NCBI RefSeq assembly: GCF_900101905.1
Contig: NZ_FNAJ01000012.1
Location: forward strand, 62,001 to 126,000
Direction of reading: 5' to 3'
DNA from: Myxococcus virescens
GTDB lineage: Bacteria; Myxococcota; Myxococcia; Myxococcales; Myxococcaceae
Length of the DNA stretch: 64,000 bases
Shown: positions 13,217 to 21,808 of the stretch, piece after piece
Layout: every line of letters begins with the position of its first letter
How positions within the stretch are numbered: position 1 is the first letter of the stretch
Notes under the pieces: model-generated
Seen by the model: only the letters and a program-made list of their open reading frames with translations
What the model was told of the DNA's origin: nothing
Databases searched by the model: none
Made by a program: the position numbers and the translations under genes

Positions 13217-14085
13217 GTGACTGCAGGGAAGAGGGGGATGACGCCCTGAACGCGCTGGTCCTGCGGTTGGACGAAGGCGCGGGGCCGGCCCGACGCATCT
13301 CCCGGGAACGGTCGGCGCGGATGGTGCTGACCGCGTTGGAGGCAGGCGCGTTGGTGGCGCCGCCCGCGCCTCGGCCACGCGGCAAGCGGCCTCCCGTGTG
13401 GTTGATGGCGGGAGTGCTCCTCGCCGCGGGTGCCGCCGCAGCCGCGGTCTGGAGCTTCACACGTCCGAGCCGGGCGTCGACGTCGCAGGTGGAATCGGCT
13501 CCGCTCACGGGGCCCCTGCGGTTGGGCACGGAGTCACGACGGAGCGGCAGCGGAGCGATTGACGCGGCCCCCTCGCGGTTGGATGCCGTGCCAGACGAGG
13601 CTCCTCCCGAAACGCCGGTGGTGCCTGCCGCGTCCATCGCTGAAGCCGAGGGAGTGGCCGAGCCGGTGCGTCCGCGCGCGCCACCGGCCTCCGTGAAGTC
13701 GGCTGCGCCGGAAGACATCTTGCTCAAGGCCAATGGGCTCCGTTCCGAGGGGCGGTGGAAGGAGGCCGAGGCGCTCTACCTACGGGTCATTCGCGCCGAG
13801 CCATCATCGCTCGCGTCATACGTCGCGCGCGTCGCCTCGGGCTCGCTTCGACTGGAGCACCTGGGGGACGCGCGAGGCGCCCTGCGTCAGTTCAAGGCGG
13901 CGCTACGCATCCAGCCGCATGGCGTGCTCGACCAGGAAGCGCAGCACGGCATCGCCGAAGCGCACCGTGTGCTCGGCAACCGGGACGCGGAGCGCAGCGC
14001 GCTGGAATCGTTCCTCTCCACCCATCCGGATTCACCGCTCGTGCCGTCGGCTCGCGCGCGCGTTCGGGAACTCACCGCGCCATGA
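13213..14085 (+). CDS. Single-pass membrane protein with C-terminal TPR-like domain, putative anti-sigma partner
   Basis: 290 residues. ATG overlaps the sigma stop (ATGA). A cytoplasmic N-terminus of about 57 residues precedes one membrane segment (about 59-80, VWLMAGVLLAAGAAAAAVW). A Pro/Ala-rich periplasmic linker follows, then a helical TPR/YbgF-like region at about 170-285 (AEALYLRVIRAEPSSLASYV ... RQFKAALRIQPHG). Position directly after an ECF gene and the one-TM topology suggest an anti-sigma or signal-relay protein. No zinc-binding HxxxCxxC motif is present, so it is not a classical ZAS-type anti-sigma factor. Confidence 0.7.
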   Translation: MSDCREEGDDALNALVLRLDEGAGPARRISRERSARMVLTALEAGALVAPPAPRPRGKRPPVWLMAGVLLAAGAAAAAVWSFTRPSRASTSQVESAPLTGPLRLGTESRRSGSGAIDAAPSRLDAVPDEAPPETPVVPAASIAEAEGVAEPVRPRAPPASVKSAAPEDILLKANGLRSEGRWKEAEALYLRVIRAEPSSLASYVARVASGSLRLEHLGDARGALRQFKAALRIQPHGVLDQEAQHGIAEAHRVLGNRDAERSALESFLSTHPDSPLVPSARARVRELTAP

Positions 14086-15314
14086 ACAGGCGATGGACGT
14101 TGGCGGTGCTACTGGCGGCGTCGATGGGAAGCTGCACCCGTGGGGACCTGGTGGCCACCGTCCAGTCGCCGGACGCAGGGCACGCGGGCTCCTCGTCGGA
14201 TGCCGGTGGGCCCGATGGCGGCGAGCCGGCTGCCGACTGGGAGGCGTACTGCGCGGGGCGCGGGCCTCCCATCGTCGTGGGTGATGCCGAGACTGATTCG
14301 CAGGTGTGCAGTGGACGTCTGGCGGAGCGAACCTTTCGTCACGCGCTGTGCACCTGCGAGGGGCTTGCCCTGGGCGCGTCCCTCGAAACAGATGCCTTTC
14401 ACGGCACCTCGGAGAGGTATCAGCCAGGAGGCGCGGGGGGCGATGTCGGGGTGAATGGCGCGCTGTCGGCCAATGACGCGGTGTCGGTGGGCGGCTCGCT
14501 GAGGATTGGCGGTGCGGGAGGCGCCCAGCTCGGGCAGACGTTCCGCGTGGGGGAGGCGTTGCACTGCGGTGGTCCGCTGACCGGCAACCCAGTCTCGGCC
14601 ACCGTCGTGGGAGACGCCCGCATTCGCGGTGATGTCGCGTTGCCCGCCCTCCGCGTCGGTGGCGTGCTCATGGTTCCAGCGGGCCACGTACTGGGGCCGG
14701 TGGACGCGGCCGAGGTCCGCCGCGAGCCCGTGGACCCCGTCATTCCTTGTGCGTGTGATGCGGCGTCGCAGGTGGACGTCTCCGGCCTCATCGCCCGGCA
14801 CGTGCTTGACAATGACAACGCGGCCATCGGCCTCGACGCCACGGCGATGGAGGACATCGAAGGCGAACGCGCGCTGGAGCTGCCGTGTGGCCGCTTCCAC
14901 CTGACGCGCATCACTGGCACCGGCCGCGCCACGCTCACGATTCGCGCGCGCACGGCGCTCTTCGTCGAGGACGTCGTCGACCTGGGCGAAGGACTGTCCG
15001 TAGACGTTCAGGCGCCCGGAGCGCTGGACTTGTTCCTCGGGGGCGCTGTCGCGGTGGCGGGACCGCTCACGTTGGGGGCCACCGCTACGCCTTCTCGCGT
15101 GCGCGTGTACGTCGCGGGCTCGAATGTGCTGGCGCTGTCCGCAGGCAGCATCCTCGCGGGCAATCTCTATGCGCCCCACGCCGTACTCAGCCTGAGCGGG
15201 GGCGCCGAGGTCTTCGGTTCCGTGTTCGTCCGTCAAGTCGAGGCTTCCGGACCGCTCCGACTGCACTACGACGCGGACATCCGCGATGCGGGCGCCGAGT
15301 GCACAGGCGATTGA
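14082..15314 (+). CDS. Lipoprotein with bactofilin-like repetitive beta domain
   Basis: 410 residues, starting at the ATG that overlaps the preceding stop (ATGA). Lipobox SMGSC with C18. An Asp/Gly/Ser-rich linker follows. The body (about 110-400) is made of short repeats of the kind seen in polymer-forming or beta-helix proteins, for example VNGALSANDAVSVGGSL and VVGDARIRGDVALPALRVGG. Eight or more Cys suggest disulfides in the periplasm or at the surface. Last gene of the operon; precise role unknown. Confidence 0.72.
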   Translation: MNRRWTLAVLLAASMGSCTRGDLVATVQSPDAGHAGSSSDAGGPDGGEPAADWEAYCAGRGPPIVVGDAETDSQVCSGRLAERTFRHALCTCEGLALGASLETDAFHGTSERYQPGGAGGDVGVNGALSANDAVSVGGSLRIGGAGGAQLGQTFRVGEALHCGGPLTGNPVSATVVGDARIRGDVALPALRVGGVLMVPAGHVLGPVDAAEVRREPVDPVIPCACDAASQVDVSGLIARHVLDNDNAAIGLDATAMEDIEGERALELPCGRFHLTRITGTGRATLTIRARTALFVEDVVDLGEGLSVDVQAPGALDLFLGGAVAVAGPLTLGATATPSRVRVYVAGSNVLALSAGSILAGNLYAPHAVLSLSGGAEVFGSVFVRQVEASGPLRLHYDADIRDAGAECTGD

Positions 15315-15521
15315 GGTGCACGCCACCGGCCCGGCGTATCCGTGCCAGACCTCCGTCGTTTGTGCGAAGGCCCTGAGCCCCGGAGTCCGGCGTCGCGAGC
15401 GCAGGGGCGGCGGCTCGATGAGCCTGTCCACCGCCATATCCGGCCTGGGCCCCACGGGGGGCTGGTGACGTGCGTGTAGGTCCCCAGCTTTGCGCGGCCG
15501 TTCGCGAAGGGGAGGCTGCAC

Positions 15522-16799
15522 ATGAAGCGGGAAGTGAAGGCCGGCATCGCCGGGCTGGTGTTCGGGTCCATGCTGGTCGGCTGCGGGGTGGCGCCGGAAC
15601 AAGAAGAACTGGGCGGAGTGGAGGACGCGACGACGGAGGCGCCAGCGAGCGCCGAGGCCGGGCTCGATGAACACCGTGGCTACTGGACACCCGCCGCGGT
15701 GGCGCGTTACGGCCCCGCGGTCGCGTACGGCGACGGCAAGTACTTCGCCGTCTGGACCGACGTGCGGACCGGCGGCATCTACGGGACCCGAGTGAAACCC
15801 GACGGCACCGTGCTCGACCCCGCGGGCATCCGCATCAACATCGGCGACGAGAATGGATTGCGGCCGGCCATCGCTTTCAACGGGAAGTACTTCTTCGTCG
15901 TCTGGGAGACCCGCGATGGTGTCGACGGCGTGCGCGTGAAGCCGGATGGCACCGTGGTGGGCCCGGTGTTCCGCGCCATCCAGACGGGCGAGTCCTTCGG
16001 TCCGGTGCGAGTCGCCTGCTCTCCGAAAATCTGCCTGGTGACGTACACCATTTCCGGTGACTTCTCGGTCATCTACTTCACGCGGGTGACGAAGGATGGC
16101 GTCGTCCTCGATACGGACGACCGCACGCTCAGCGCCTTCCCCAACTTCGCATATGACGCGTCGTCGACCTGGAACAACAAAACGAAGGAGTTCCTGGTCG
16201 TCTGGTCCGACGAGCACGGCGAGGGCCCGGAGAACGCGGACATCTACGGCAACAGGGTGAAGGAAGACGGCACCATCCTCGACGGCAACGGCTTCCCCAT
16301 CTCCCAGGCGGAGGGCGCCCAGTCGTCGCCCGATGTGGAGTGGACGCACAAGAACTACCAGGTGGTCTGGTCCGATGACCGGATTGGAAACCCGGACATC
16401 TACGGCACGCGCGTGAGCAAGACAGGCATGGTGAAGGACCCCGAAGGCATCCCCATCTCCACCGCCGCAGGCGCGCAGACCGTTCCGCGCATCGCCCACC
16501 ACAACAACAAGTCCCTGGTCGTTTGGGACGACACGCGGTACGGCCCGCACAGCGTCTGGGGTGCGCGGTGGGACGAGGATGGGGATGTGTGGGACCCCTC
16601 GGGCTTCCCCATCTCCAGCGAGGGTCTGGCCCAGCAGTACCTGCCGGACGTTGCCTACGGGGCTGACAAGTTCTTCACCGTCTACGCCGCCCAGGCCGTC
16701 TACGACCCCTCCGAGCCGCACTTCATCCTGGGCACGCGGGTGACGCATCAGGCGGAGGTGAAGGACGTGCCCGCCTTGCCGCTCACGCGCCAGCGCTGA
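15522..16799 (+). CDS. Tandem lipoprotein, copy 1 (beta-propeller-like repeats)
   Basis: 425 residues. GGGGAGG lies about 8 nt before the ATG. Signal MKREVKAGIAGLVFGSM with lipobox LVGC (C21), then a Glu/Ala-rich tether to about residue 45. The rest is repeats of about 50 residues of the type KYFAVWTDVRTGGIYGTRVK followed by DGTVLD and a short strand, recurring about seven times (KYFFVVWE, EFLVVWSDE, NYQVVWSDD, SLVVWDDTR, KFFTVYA). This suggests a beta-propeller on a lipid anchor. No catalytic motif is seen. Nearly identical to copy 2 over most of its length. Function unknown; surface binding or scaffold is plausible. Confidence 0.85.
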   Translation: MKREVKAGIAGLVFGSMLVGCGVAPEQEELGGVEDATTEAPASAEAGLDEHRGYWTPAAVARYGPAVAYGDGKYFAVWTDVRTGGIYGTRVKPDGTVLDPAGIRINIGDENGLRPAIAFNGKYFFVVWETRDGVDGVRVKPDGTVVGPVFRAIQTGESFGPVRVACSPKICLVTYTISGDFSVIYFTRVTKDGVVLDTDDRTLSAFPNFAYDASSTWNNKTKEFLVVWSDEHGEGPENADIYGNRVKEDGTILDGNGFPISQAEGAQSSPDVEWTHKNYQVVWSDDRIGNPDIYGTRVSKTGMVKDPEGIPISTAAGAQTVPRIAHHNNKSLVVWDDTRYGPHSVWGARWDEDGDVWDPSGFPISSEGLAQQYLPDVAYGADKFFTVYAAQAVYDPSEPHFILGTRVTHQAEVKDVPALPLTRQR

Positions 16800-16851
16800 G
16801 CCGTTGAGGGAGAGGGCCTCGCCGCGTGCGAGGCGGCGTTCCCAGAGGCAA

Positions 16852-16875
16852 GGGCCGGCGCATGCACGCCGGTCC
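16852..16875. terminator. Bidirectional hairpin after lipoprotein copy 1
   Basis: GGGCCGGCG / CGCCGGTCC with loop CATGCA; one G-U pair compared with the perfect copy at 20133-20156. It sits between copy 1 and the fossil C-terminus on the other strand. Confidence 0.55.
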
Positions 16876-16892
16876 GGGCCGTGCGCGCGGGC

Positions 16893-17005
16893 TCAGGGCT
16901 TCAGGCCGAGCTCGCGGTTCTCCAACGACGTCAGCCGGGCGGAGTCGTACACGCCGCGGAAGGCGGGGTTGGAGGTGCGCTCCCCGAAGCGCATGGGGTC
17001 GATGG
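16893..17005 (-). pseudogene. Fossil C-terminus of a homologue of the 20174-21670 gene (copy 1)
   Basis: Read on the minus strand, this encodes in frame AIDPMRFGERTSNPAF, then RGVYDSARLTSLENRELG, then LKP and a stop. It aligns with the C-terminus of the intact neighbour (AIPFHQLFGESISNPAL, RSVYDSARLTSLENRELG, LNN). Only about 35 codons survive; there is no start or upstream body. It is a by-product of the tandem duplication rather than a gene. Confidence 0.85.
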
Positions 17006-17125
17006 CAGGGGCGGTGGCTCAATGCGCCTGTCCTCCACCGTATCCGGCCTGCGCCCCACGGGTGGCTGGTGAGGCGCTCGGAGCCCCCCACTCTTGCGCC
17101 GGAGTTCGCGAAGGGGAGGCTGCAC

Positions 17126-18406
17126 ATGAAGCGGGAAGTGAAGGCCGGCATCGCCGGGCTGCTGTTCGGGTCCATGCTGGTCGGCTGCGGGGTGGCGCCG
17201 GAGCAGGAAGCGCAGAACGAAGTGGAGGCGATGACGGCGGAGGCGACATCGAGCGCCGAGGCCGGGCTCGATGAACACCGTGGCTCCTCGACGCCCGCCG
17301 CGGTGGCGCGTTACGGCCCCGCGGTCGCGTACGGTGACGGCAAGTACTTCGCCGTCTGGACCGACGTGCGGACCGGCGGCATCTACGGCACCCGGGTGAA
17401 GCCCGACGGCACCGTGCTCGACCCCACGGGCATCCGCATCAACATCGGTGACGAGAATGGGGTACGGCCCGCCATCGCCTTCAATGGGAAGTACTTCTTC
17501 GTCGTCTGGGAGACCCGCGATGGTGTCGACGGGGTGCGGGTGAAGCCGGACGGCACCGTGGTGGGGCCGGTGTTCCGCGCCATCCAGACGGACGAGTCCT
17601 TCGGCCCGGTGCGTGTGGCCTGCTCTCCGAAAATTTGCCTGGTGACGTACACCATCTCCGGTGACGACGAGACGGTCATCTTCTTCACGCGGGTGACGAA
17701 GGATGGCGTCGTCCTCGATACGGACGACCGCACGCTCAGCGCCTTCCCCAACTTCGCATATGACGCGTCGTCGACCTGGAACAACAAGACGAAGGAGTTC
17801 CTGGTCGTCTGGTCCGACGAGCACGGCGAGGGCCCGGAGAACGCGGACATCTACGGCAACAGGGTGAAGGAGGACGGCACCATCCTCGACGGCACCGGCT
17901 TCCCCATCTCGCAGGCGGAGGGCGCGCAGTCGACGCCTGACGTGGAGTGGACGCACAAGAACTACCAGGTGGTCTGGTCCGATGACCGGAATGGGAACCC
18001 AGACATCTACGGCACGCGTGTCAGCGGGCATGGCACGGTGAAGGACCCCGACGGCATCCCCATCTCCACCGCCGCAGGCGCGCAGACCGAACCGCGCATC
18101 GCCCACCACAACAACAAGTCCCTGGTCGTCTGGGACGACACCCGCAACGGCCCGCACAGCGTCTGGGGGGCGCGGTGGGGTGAGAACGGGGACGTGTGGG
18201 ACCCCTCGGGCTTCCCCATCTCCAGCGAGGGTCTGGCCCAGCAGTACCTGCCGGACGTCGCCTACGGGGCTGACAAGTTCTTCACCGCCTACGCCGCCCA
18301 GGCCGTCTATGAACCCTCCGAGCCGCATTACATCGTGGGCACGCGGGTGACGCACCAGGCGCAGGTGAAGGACGTGCCCGCCTTGCCGCTCACTCGCCTG
18401 CGCTGA
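17126..18406 (+). CDS. Tandem lipoprotein, copy 2
   Basis: 426 residues. The start is fixed by GGGGAGG and by alignment with copy 1 (MKREVKAG); the longer open frame upstream is intergenic. Lipobox LVGC at C21. The protein follows copy 1 almost residue for residue from about position 45 on, with small changes (GDDETVIFF versus GDFSVIYF; GHGTVKD versus KTGMVKD). Its immediate upstream promoter segment (about 17068-17105) is unlike copies 1 and 3, so it may be controlled differently. Same beta-propeller-like repeats; function unknown. Confidence 0.85.
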   Translation: MKREVKAGIAGLLFGSMLVGCGVAPEQEAQNEVEAMTAEATSSAEAGLDEHRGSSTPAAVARYGPAVAYGDGKYFAVWTDVRTGGIYGTRVKPDGTVLDPTGIRINIGDENGVRPAIAFNGKYFFVVWETRDGVDGVRVKPDGTVVGPVFRAIQTDESFGPVRVACSPKICLVTYTISGDDETVIFFTRVTKDGVVLDTDDRTLSAFPNFAYDASSTWNNKTKEFLVVWSDEHGEGPENADIYGNRVKEDGTILDGTGFPISQAEGAQSTPDVEWTHKNYQVVWSDDRNGNPDIYGTRVSGHGTVKDPDGIPISTAAGAQTEPRIAHHNNKSLVVWDDTRNGPHSVWGARWGENGDVWDPSGFPISSEGLAQQYLPDVAYGADKFFTAYAAQAVYEPSEPHYIVGTRVTHQAQVKDVPALPLTRLR

Positions 18407-18455
18407 GCCGTTGAGGGAGAGGGCCTCGCTGCGTGCGAGGGGGCGTTCCTTGAGG

Positions 18456-18485
18456 CCCGGGCCGGCGCATGCACGCCGGGCCGGG
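18456..18485. terminator. Bidirectional hairpin after lipoprotein copy 2
   Basis: CCCGGGCCGGCG / CGCCGGGCCGGG around CATGCA, 12 bp with one mismatch; equivalent in position to the hairpins after copies 1 and 3. Confidence 0.55.
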
Positions 18486-18499
18486 CCTTGCGCGTGGGC

Positions 18500-18612
18500 T
18501 CAGGGGTTCGGGTCGAGCTCGCGGTTCTCCAGCGACGTCAGCCGGGCGGAGTCGTACACGCTGCGGAGGGCGGGGTTGGAGATGCGCTCCCCGAAGCGCA
18601 TGGGGTCGATGG
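18500..18612 (-). pseudogene. Fossil C-terminus of a homologue of the 20174-21670 gene (copy 2)
   Basis: The same in-frame remnant as at 16893-17005: AIDPMRFGERISNPAL, RSVYDSARLTSLENREL, then DPNP and a stop. It is closer to the intact neighbour in the middle (ISNPALRSVYDSARL identical) than fossil 1 is, but shares with fossil 1 the segment AIDPMRFGER that the intact gene lacks. Confidence 0.85.
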
Positions 18613-18732
18613 CAGGGGCGGTGACTCATTGAGCCTGTCCACCGCCTTATCCGGCCTGCGCCCCACGGGTGGCTGGTGATGTGCGTGTAGGTCCCCAGCT
18701 TTGCGTTGTTGTTCGCGAAGGGGAGGCTGCAC

Positions 18733-20022
18733 ATGAGGCGGGAAGTGAAGGCCGGCATTGCCGGGCTGGTGTTCGGGTCCATGCTGGTCGGCTGCGGGGT
18801 GGCGCCGGAACAAGAAGAGCTGGGCGGCGTGGAGGACGCGACGGCGGAGGCGGAGGCAGAGGCGCCAATGAGCGCCGAGACCGGGCTCGAGGAGAGCGGG
18901 GGCTACGTCCATCCCGCCCCGTTGGCGCGCTTCTGGCCAGCGGTTGCGTACGGTGGGGGCAAGTTCCTCACGGTCTGGACCGACGTGCGGACCGGCGGCA
19001 TCTTCGGCACCCGGGTGAAGCCCGACGGCACCGTGCTCGACCCGACGGACATTCGCATCAACATCGGAGACGTCGAAGGATTCCGGCCCGGCATCGGTTT
19101 CAACGGGACGCACTTCTTCGTCGTCTGGGAGAGCGTGGATGGTATCGACGCTGTGCGCGTGAAGCCGGACGGCACCGTGGTGGGCCCGGTATTCAACGTC
19201 AAACAATCGGGCGAAACCGTCGGTCCGGCGCGAGTCGCCTGCTCCCCGAAAATCTGCCTGGTGACGTACACCGTCTCCGGTGACTTCTCGAACATCTTCT
19301 TCACGCGGGTGACGAAGGATGGCGTCGTCCTCGATACGGCTGACGAGTCGCTCAGCGCCTCCGACACCTTCGCGAATGACGCGTCGCCGACCTGGAACAA
19401 CAAGACGAAGGAGTTCCTGGTCGTCTGGTCTGACGAACACGGCGAGGGCCCGGAGAACGCGGACATCTACGGCAACAGGGTGAAGGAGGACGGCACCATC
19501 CTCGACGGTGATGGCTTCCCCATCTCCCAGGCGGAGGGCGCCCAGACGACGCCTGACGTGGAGTGGACGCACAAGAACTACCAGGTGGTCTGGACCGATG
19601 ACCGGAATGGGAACCCGGACATCTTCGGCGCGCGTGTGAGCAAGACGGGTTTGGTGAAGGACCCCGACGGCATCCCCATCTCCACCGCAGAGGGCGCGCA
19701 GGCCGAGCCGCGTCTTGCCCACCACAACGACAAGTCCCTGGTCGTCTGGGACGACAGGCGCGACGGTCCGCACGCCGTCTGGGGGGCACGGTGGGGCGAG
19801 AACGGGGACGTGTGGGACCCCTCGGGCTTCCCTATCTCCTCCGGGGACCAGCCACAGGAGTACCTGCCGGATGTCGCCTACGGGGGTGGCAAGTTCTTCG
19901 TTGTCTACTCGGGCCAGGAGACGTTCGATCCCCTCGAACCGCACTTCATCCTGGGCACGCGGGTGACGCACCAGGCGCAGGTGAAGGACGTGCCCGCCAT
20001 TCCGCTCACGCGCCAGCACTGA
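18733..20022 (+). CDS. Tandem lipoprotein, copy 3 (most divergent)
   Basis: 429 residues from the ATG at 18733 (GGGGAGG upstream, MRREVKAG). Same lipobox (LVGC, C21) and propeller-like repeats. It has a longer Glu/Ala tether and a clearly diverged first half (HPAPLARFWPAVAYGGGKFL; FNVKQSGETVGPARV), while the segment around EFLVVWSDEHGEGPENADIY onward is near identical to copies 1 and 2. The upstream promoter region resembles copy 1. The mosaic suggests older duplication plus gene conversion. Confidence 0.85.
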   Translation: MRREVKAGIAGLVFGSMLVGCGVAPEQEELGGVEDATAEAEAEAPMSAETGLEESGGYVHPAPLARFWPAVAYGGGKFLTVWTDVRTGGIFGTRVKPDGTVLDPTDIRINIGDVEGFRPGIGFNGTHFFVVWESVDGIDAVRVKPDGTVVGPVFNVKQSGETVGPARVACSPKICLVTYTVSGDFSNIFFTRVTKDGVVLDTADESLSASDTFANDASPTWNNKTKEFLVVWSDEHGEGPENADIYGNRVKEDGTILDGDGFPISQAEGAQTTPDVEWTHKNYQVVWTDDRNGNPDIFGARVSKTGLVKDPDGIPISTAEGAQAEPRLAHHNDKSLVVWDDRRDGPHAVWGARWGENGDVWDPSGFPISSGDQPQEYLPDVAYGGGKFFVVYSGQETFDPLEPHFILGTRVTHQAQVKDVPAIPLTRQH

Positions 20023-20058
20023 GTCGTTGAGGGAGAGGCCGCTTCGCTGGCCGGCCAC

Positions 20059-20087
20059 CACGCGGACTGCTGCTGAGGGTCCGCGTG
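20059..20087 (+). terminator. Hairpin following lipoprotein copy 3
   Basis: Perfect 9-bp inverted repeat CACGCGGAC / GTCCGCGTG with an 11-nt loop, 36 bp after the stop. It lies in a segment of about 60 bp absent from the other two intergenic copies. Confidence 0.5.
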
Positions 20088-20132
20088 CCTTGAGGTGCAT
20101 CACCGCGTGCGAGGCGGCGTTCCCAGAAGAAA

Positions 20133-20156
20133 GGGCCGGCGCATGCACGCCGGCCC
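20133..20156. terminator. Bidirectional hairpin between copy 3 and the convergent gene
   Basis: Perfect GGGCCGGCG / CGCCGGCCC stem with loop CATGCA, 17 bp from the stop of the minus-strand gene. Confidence 0.6.
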
Positions 20157-20173
20157 GAGCCCTGCGCGCGGGC

Positions 20174-21670
20174 TCAGTTGTTCAGGCCGAGCTCGCGGTT
20201 CTCCAGCGACGTCAGCCGGGCGGAGTCGTACACGCTGCGGAGGGCGGGGTTGGAGATGCTCTCCCCGAAGAGCTGGTGGAATGGAATGGCGTCCTGCGGA
20301 TCATCCGGATTCTTCTTGAGCGCCTCCGTCACCCAGTTCTGGATCTGGTCGATGGTGAGGTTCTGCAGCTGGCCGAGCCCCGGGATGCTCGAGGTGGGGA
20401 GCAAGTCCTTGAGCTTGAAGATCAGCCCGGCCATTCCCTCGACGGCCTCGTTGCGCTTGTTCAGCTCCTCGACGGAGAGGAGGAAGCCTCCCTCGATGGC
20501 GCCAACGAGGCTGCCCATGGACCGTGCCAGGCGCTGCGCATCCTGCGACGGCGGATTGGCGTGTGCCTCCGCCTCCAACTGCGCCTGCATGTCACCCAGC
20601 TTCGAGGTGATGAACGAGTGGAACGCCTCCTGGCCCTCGAAGGACGGCTCGGTGAAGAGCGTCCGGGTGAAGAACTCGGACAGCTTGCCCGCGCCCGCGC
20701 TTCCAATGGAGCCCGAGGCGTCGCTCGCCGCGGCGAGAATCGCGTCCGCGTGCTGCGTGAAGAAGCGCGCCGCCGCCGCGCGGGATTCGGGGTTGTCTCC
20801 CAGGTGCCCGATGCTGTCCATGAACAGCTTGATGGACTCCGGCGTGGCGGGCTGGATGGCGCTGGCCGCGTCCAGCAGCTTTCCAAGCGCCTCCGTGCCG
20901 CCGCCGATGATGGGGTCGTTGATGTTCTTGAGGACGTGGCCCAGGGCGTCCGGGTTGTTCTTCAGGAACTCCTGAAGCTTGTCCGGCGGCAGGCCCGCCA
21001 GGGCCGTGGCGATGGCCACGGCGCGCGCCGGGTCCGCCGAGTTGCTGGCCGTCATGATTTCCAGCTCGCGCTGCGCGTAGGCGGTGATGAGCTCCGGGTT
21101 GCCCGTGCCGGCGATGATCTTCGCCAGCGTCTCGTGCGTCTCACCGCTTAAGGAGCCCGCGCCATGGGAACCGACGGCCGCCGTCAGTTCGTCGAGCGTG
21201 ACGGCGCCCGACCGGTAGGCCGCGTCGAGGGCGGCCGAGAGCACCGGCAATTCCTCTTCGCTGGCCTTGTCGAGCAGCTGTCCCGCCGCGGGCCCGTATC
21301 GTTGGAAGAAGCGATCCATGAAGGCCGCTTGCTGCGCCGGGTCGGGATGGGCCTTCAGCCAGTTCGTGAGATACGACGGGTCCTGCCGGTTGGTGGCGTC
21401 CACCTGCGCCTGCTCCGCAGACGCCTCCTGCTCGGGCGTCAGTGCCTGGGCCGTCACCGCGTTCGTGTTGAGGGCCGCCACGGTGTTTCCGAAGGCAACC
21501 TGCGCGCGTCCACGCGGAGCGGCACCCTGGAAGGCATCCGCGTTGCGCTGCGTCTGGTATTTGACTGAGGACGTCGTCGCCGTGGGCGTACGGGCCTGGG
21601 TCGGCTCCGCGTCCTTCTGGAGATTCGAGCCGAGCTTCGAGGGAGCGCGCCGGTCGATTCGGGGGGACAT
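20174..21670 (-). CDS. Helical protein of unknown function, parent family of the fossil C-termini
   Basis: 498 residues. ATG at 21670 chosen (MSPRIDRRAPSKLG, AAAGG about 8 nt upstream) over an open frame continuing upstream. No signal peptide or membrane segment. The first 75 residues are Ala/Thr/Gln-rich and probably disordered. The remainder is predicted mainly alpha-helical with short degenerate helical repeats (for example NPELITAYAQRELEIM, DKLQEFLKNNPDALGHVLKN). I recognise no enzyme motif. Its C-terminal 35 residues are the part repeated as fossils within the neighbouring lipoprotein array, which shows the two genes were already convergent neighbours before the duplication. Confidence 0.75.
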   Translation of the reverse strand: MSPRIDRRAPSKLGSNLQKDAEPTQARTPTATTSSVKYQTQRNADAFQGAAPRGRAQVAFGNTVAALNTNAVTAQALTPEQEASAEQAQVDATNRQDPSYLTNWLKAHPDPAQQAAFMDRFFQRYGPAAGQLLDKASEEELPVLSAALDAAYRSGAVTLDELTAAVGSHGAGSLSGETHETLAKIIAGTGNPELITAYAQRELEIMTASNSADPARAVAIATALAGLPPDKLQEFLKNNPDALGHVLKNINDPIIGGGTEALGKLLDAASAIQPATPESIKLFMDSIGHLGDNPESRAAAARFFTQHADAILAAASDASGSIGSAGAGKLSEFFTRTLFTEPSFEGQEAFHSFITSKLGDMQAQLEAEAHANPPSQDAQRLARSMGSLVGAIEGGFLLSVEELNKRNEAVEGMAGLIFKLKDLLPTSSIPGLGQLQNLTIDQIQNWVTEALKKNPDDPQDAIPFHQLFGESISNPALRSVYDSARLTSLENRELGLNN

Positions 21671-21808
21671 ACACACACCTTTCTCGGGAACGACATGAAT
21701 GTCGGAGGCACCGGGATTGTCGGCCGTGACGCGAGCATGTTGCGTCAGGCGTTGTGACCTCCCGGTGCCTTCACTCCGAAACTGGATGCGTCGCGTCACC
21801 CGGTAGCT

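Larger units (their letters stand above)
15402..20260 (+). repeat. Three tandem 1.6-kb units carrying a lipoprotein gene and the fossil 3' end of a neighbour
   Basis: Units begin at the same sequence (CAGGGGCGG, about 120 bp before each start codon) at 15402, 17006 and 18613, so the first two are 1604 and 1607 bp. Each contains a conserved promoter region, the lipoprotein gene, a GGGCCGGCG hairpin and about 100 bp homologous to the 3' end of the convergent gene at 20174-21670. In the third unit that end is joined to the intact gene. Unit 3 has an additional intergenic hairpin at 20059-20087. Confidence 0.92.

Noticed and set aside
14109-16748. 879-residue minus-strand frame over the lipoprotein and copy 1
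   Set aside because: Crosses two well-supported plus-strand genes; no homology.
16893-18612. Reading the neighbour-gene fossils as short genes
   Set aside because: They lack starts and the body of the protein; they are duplication joints.
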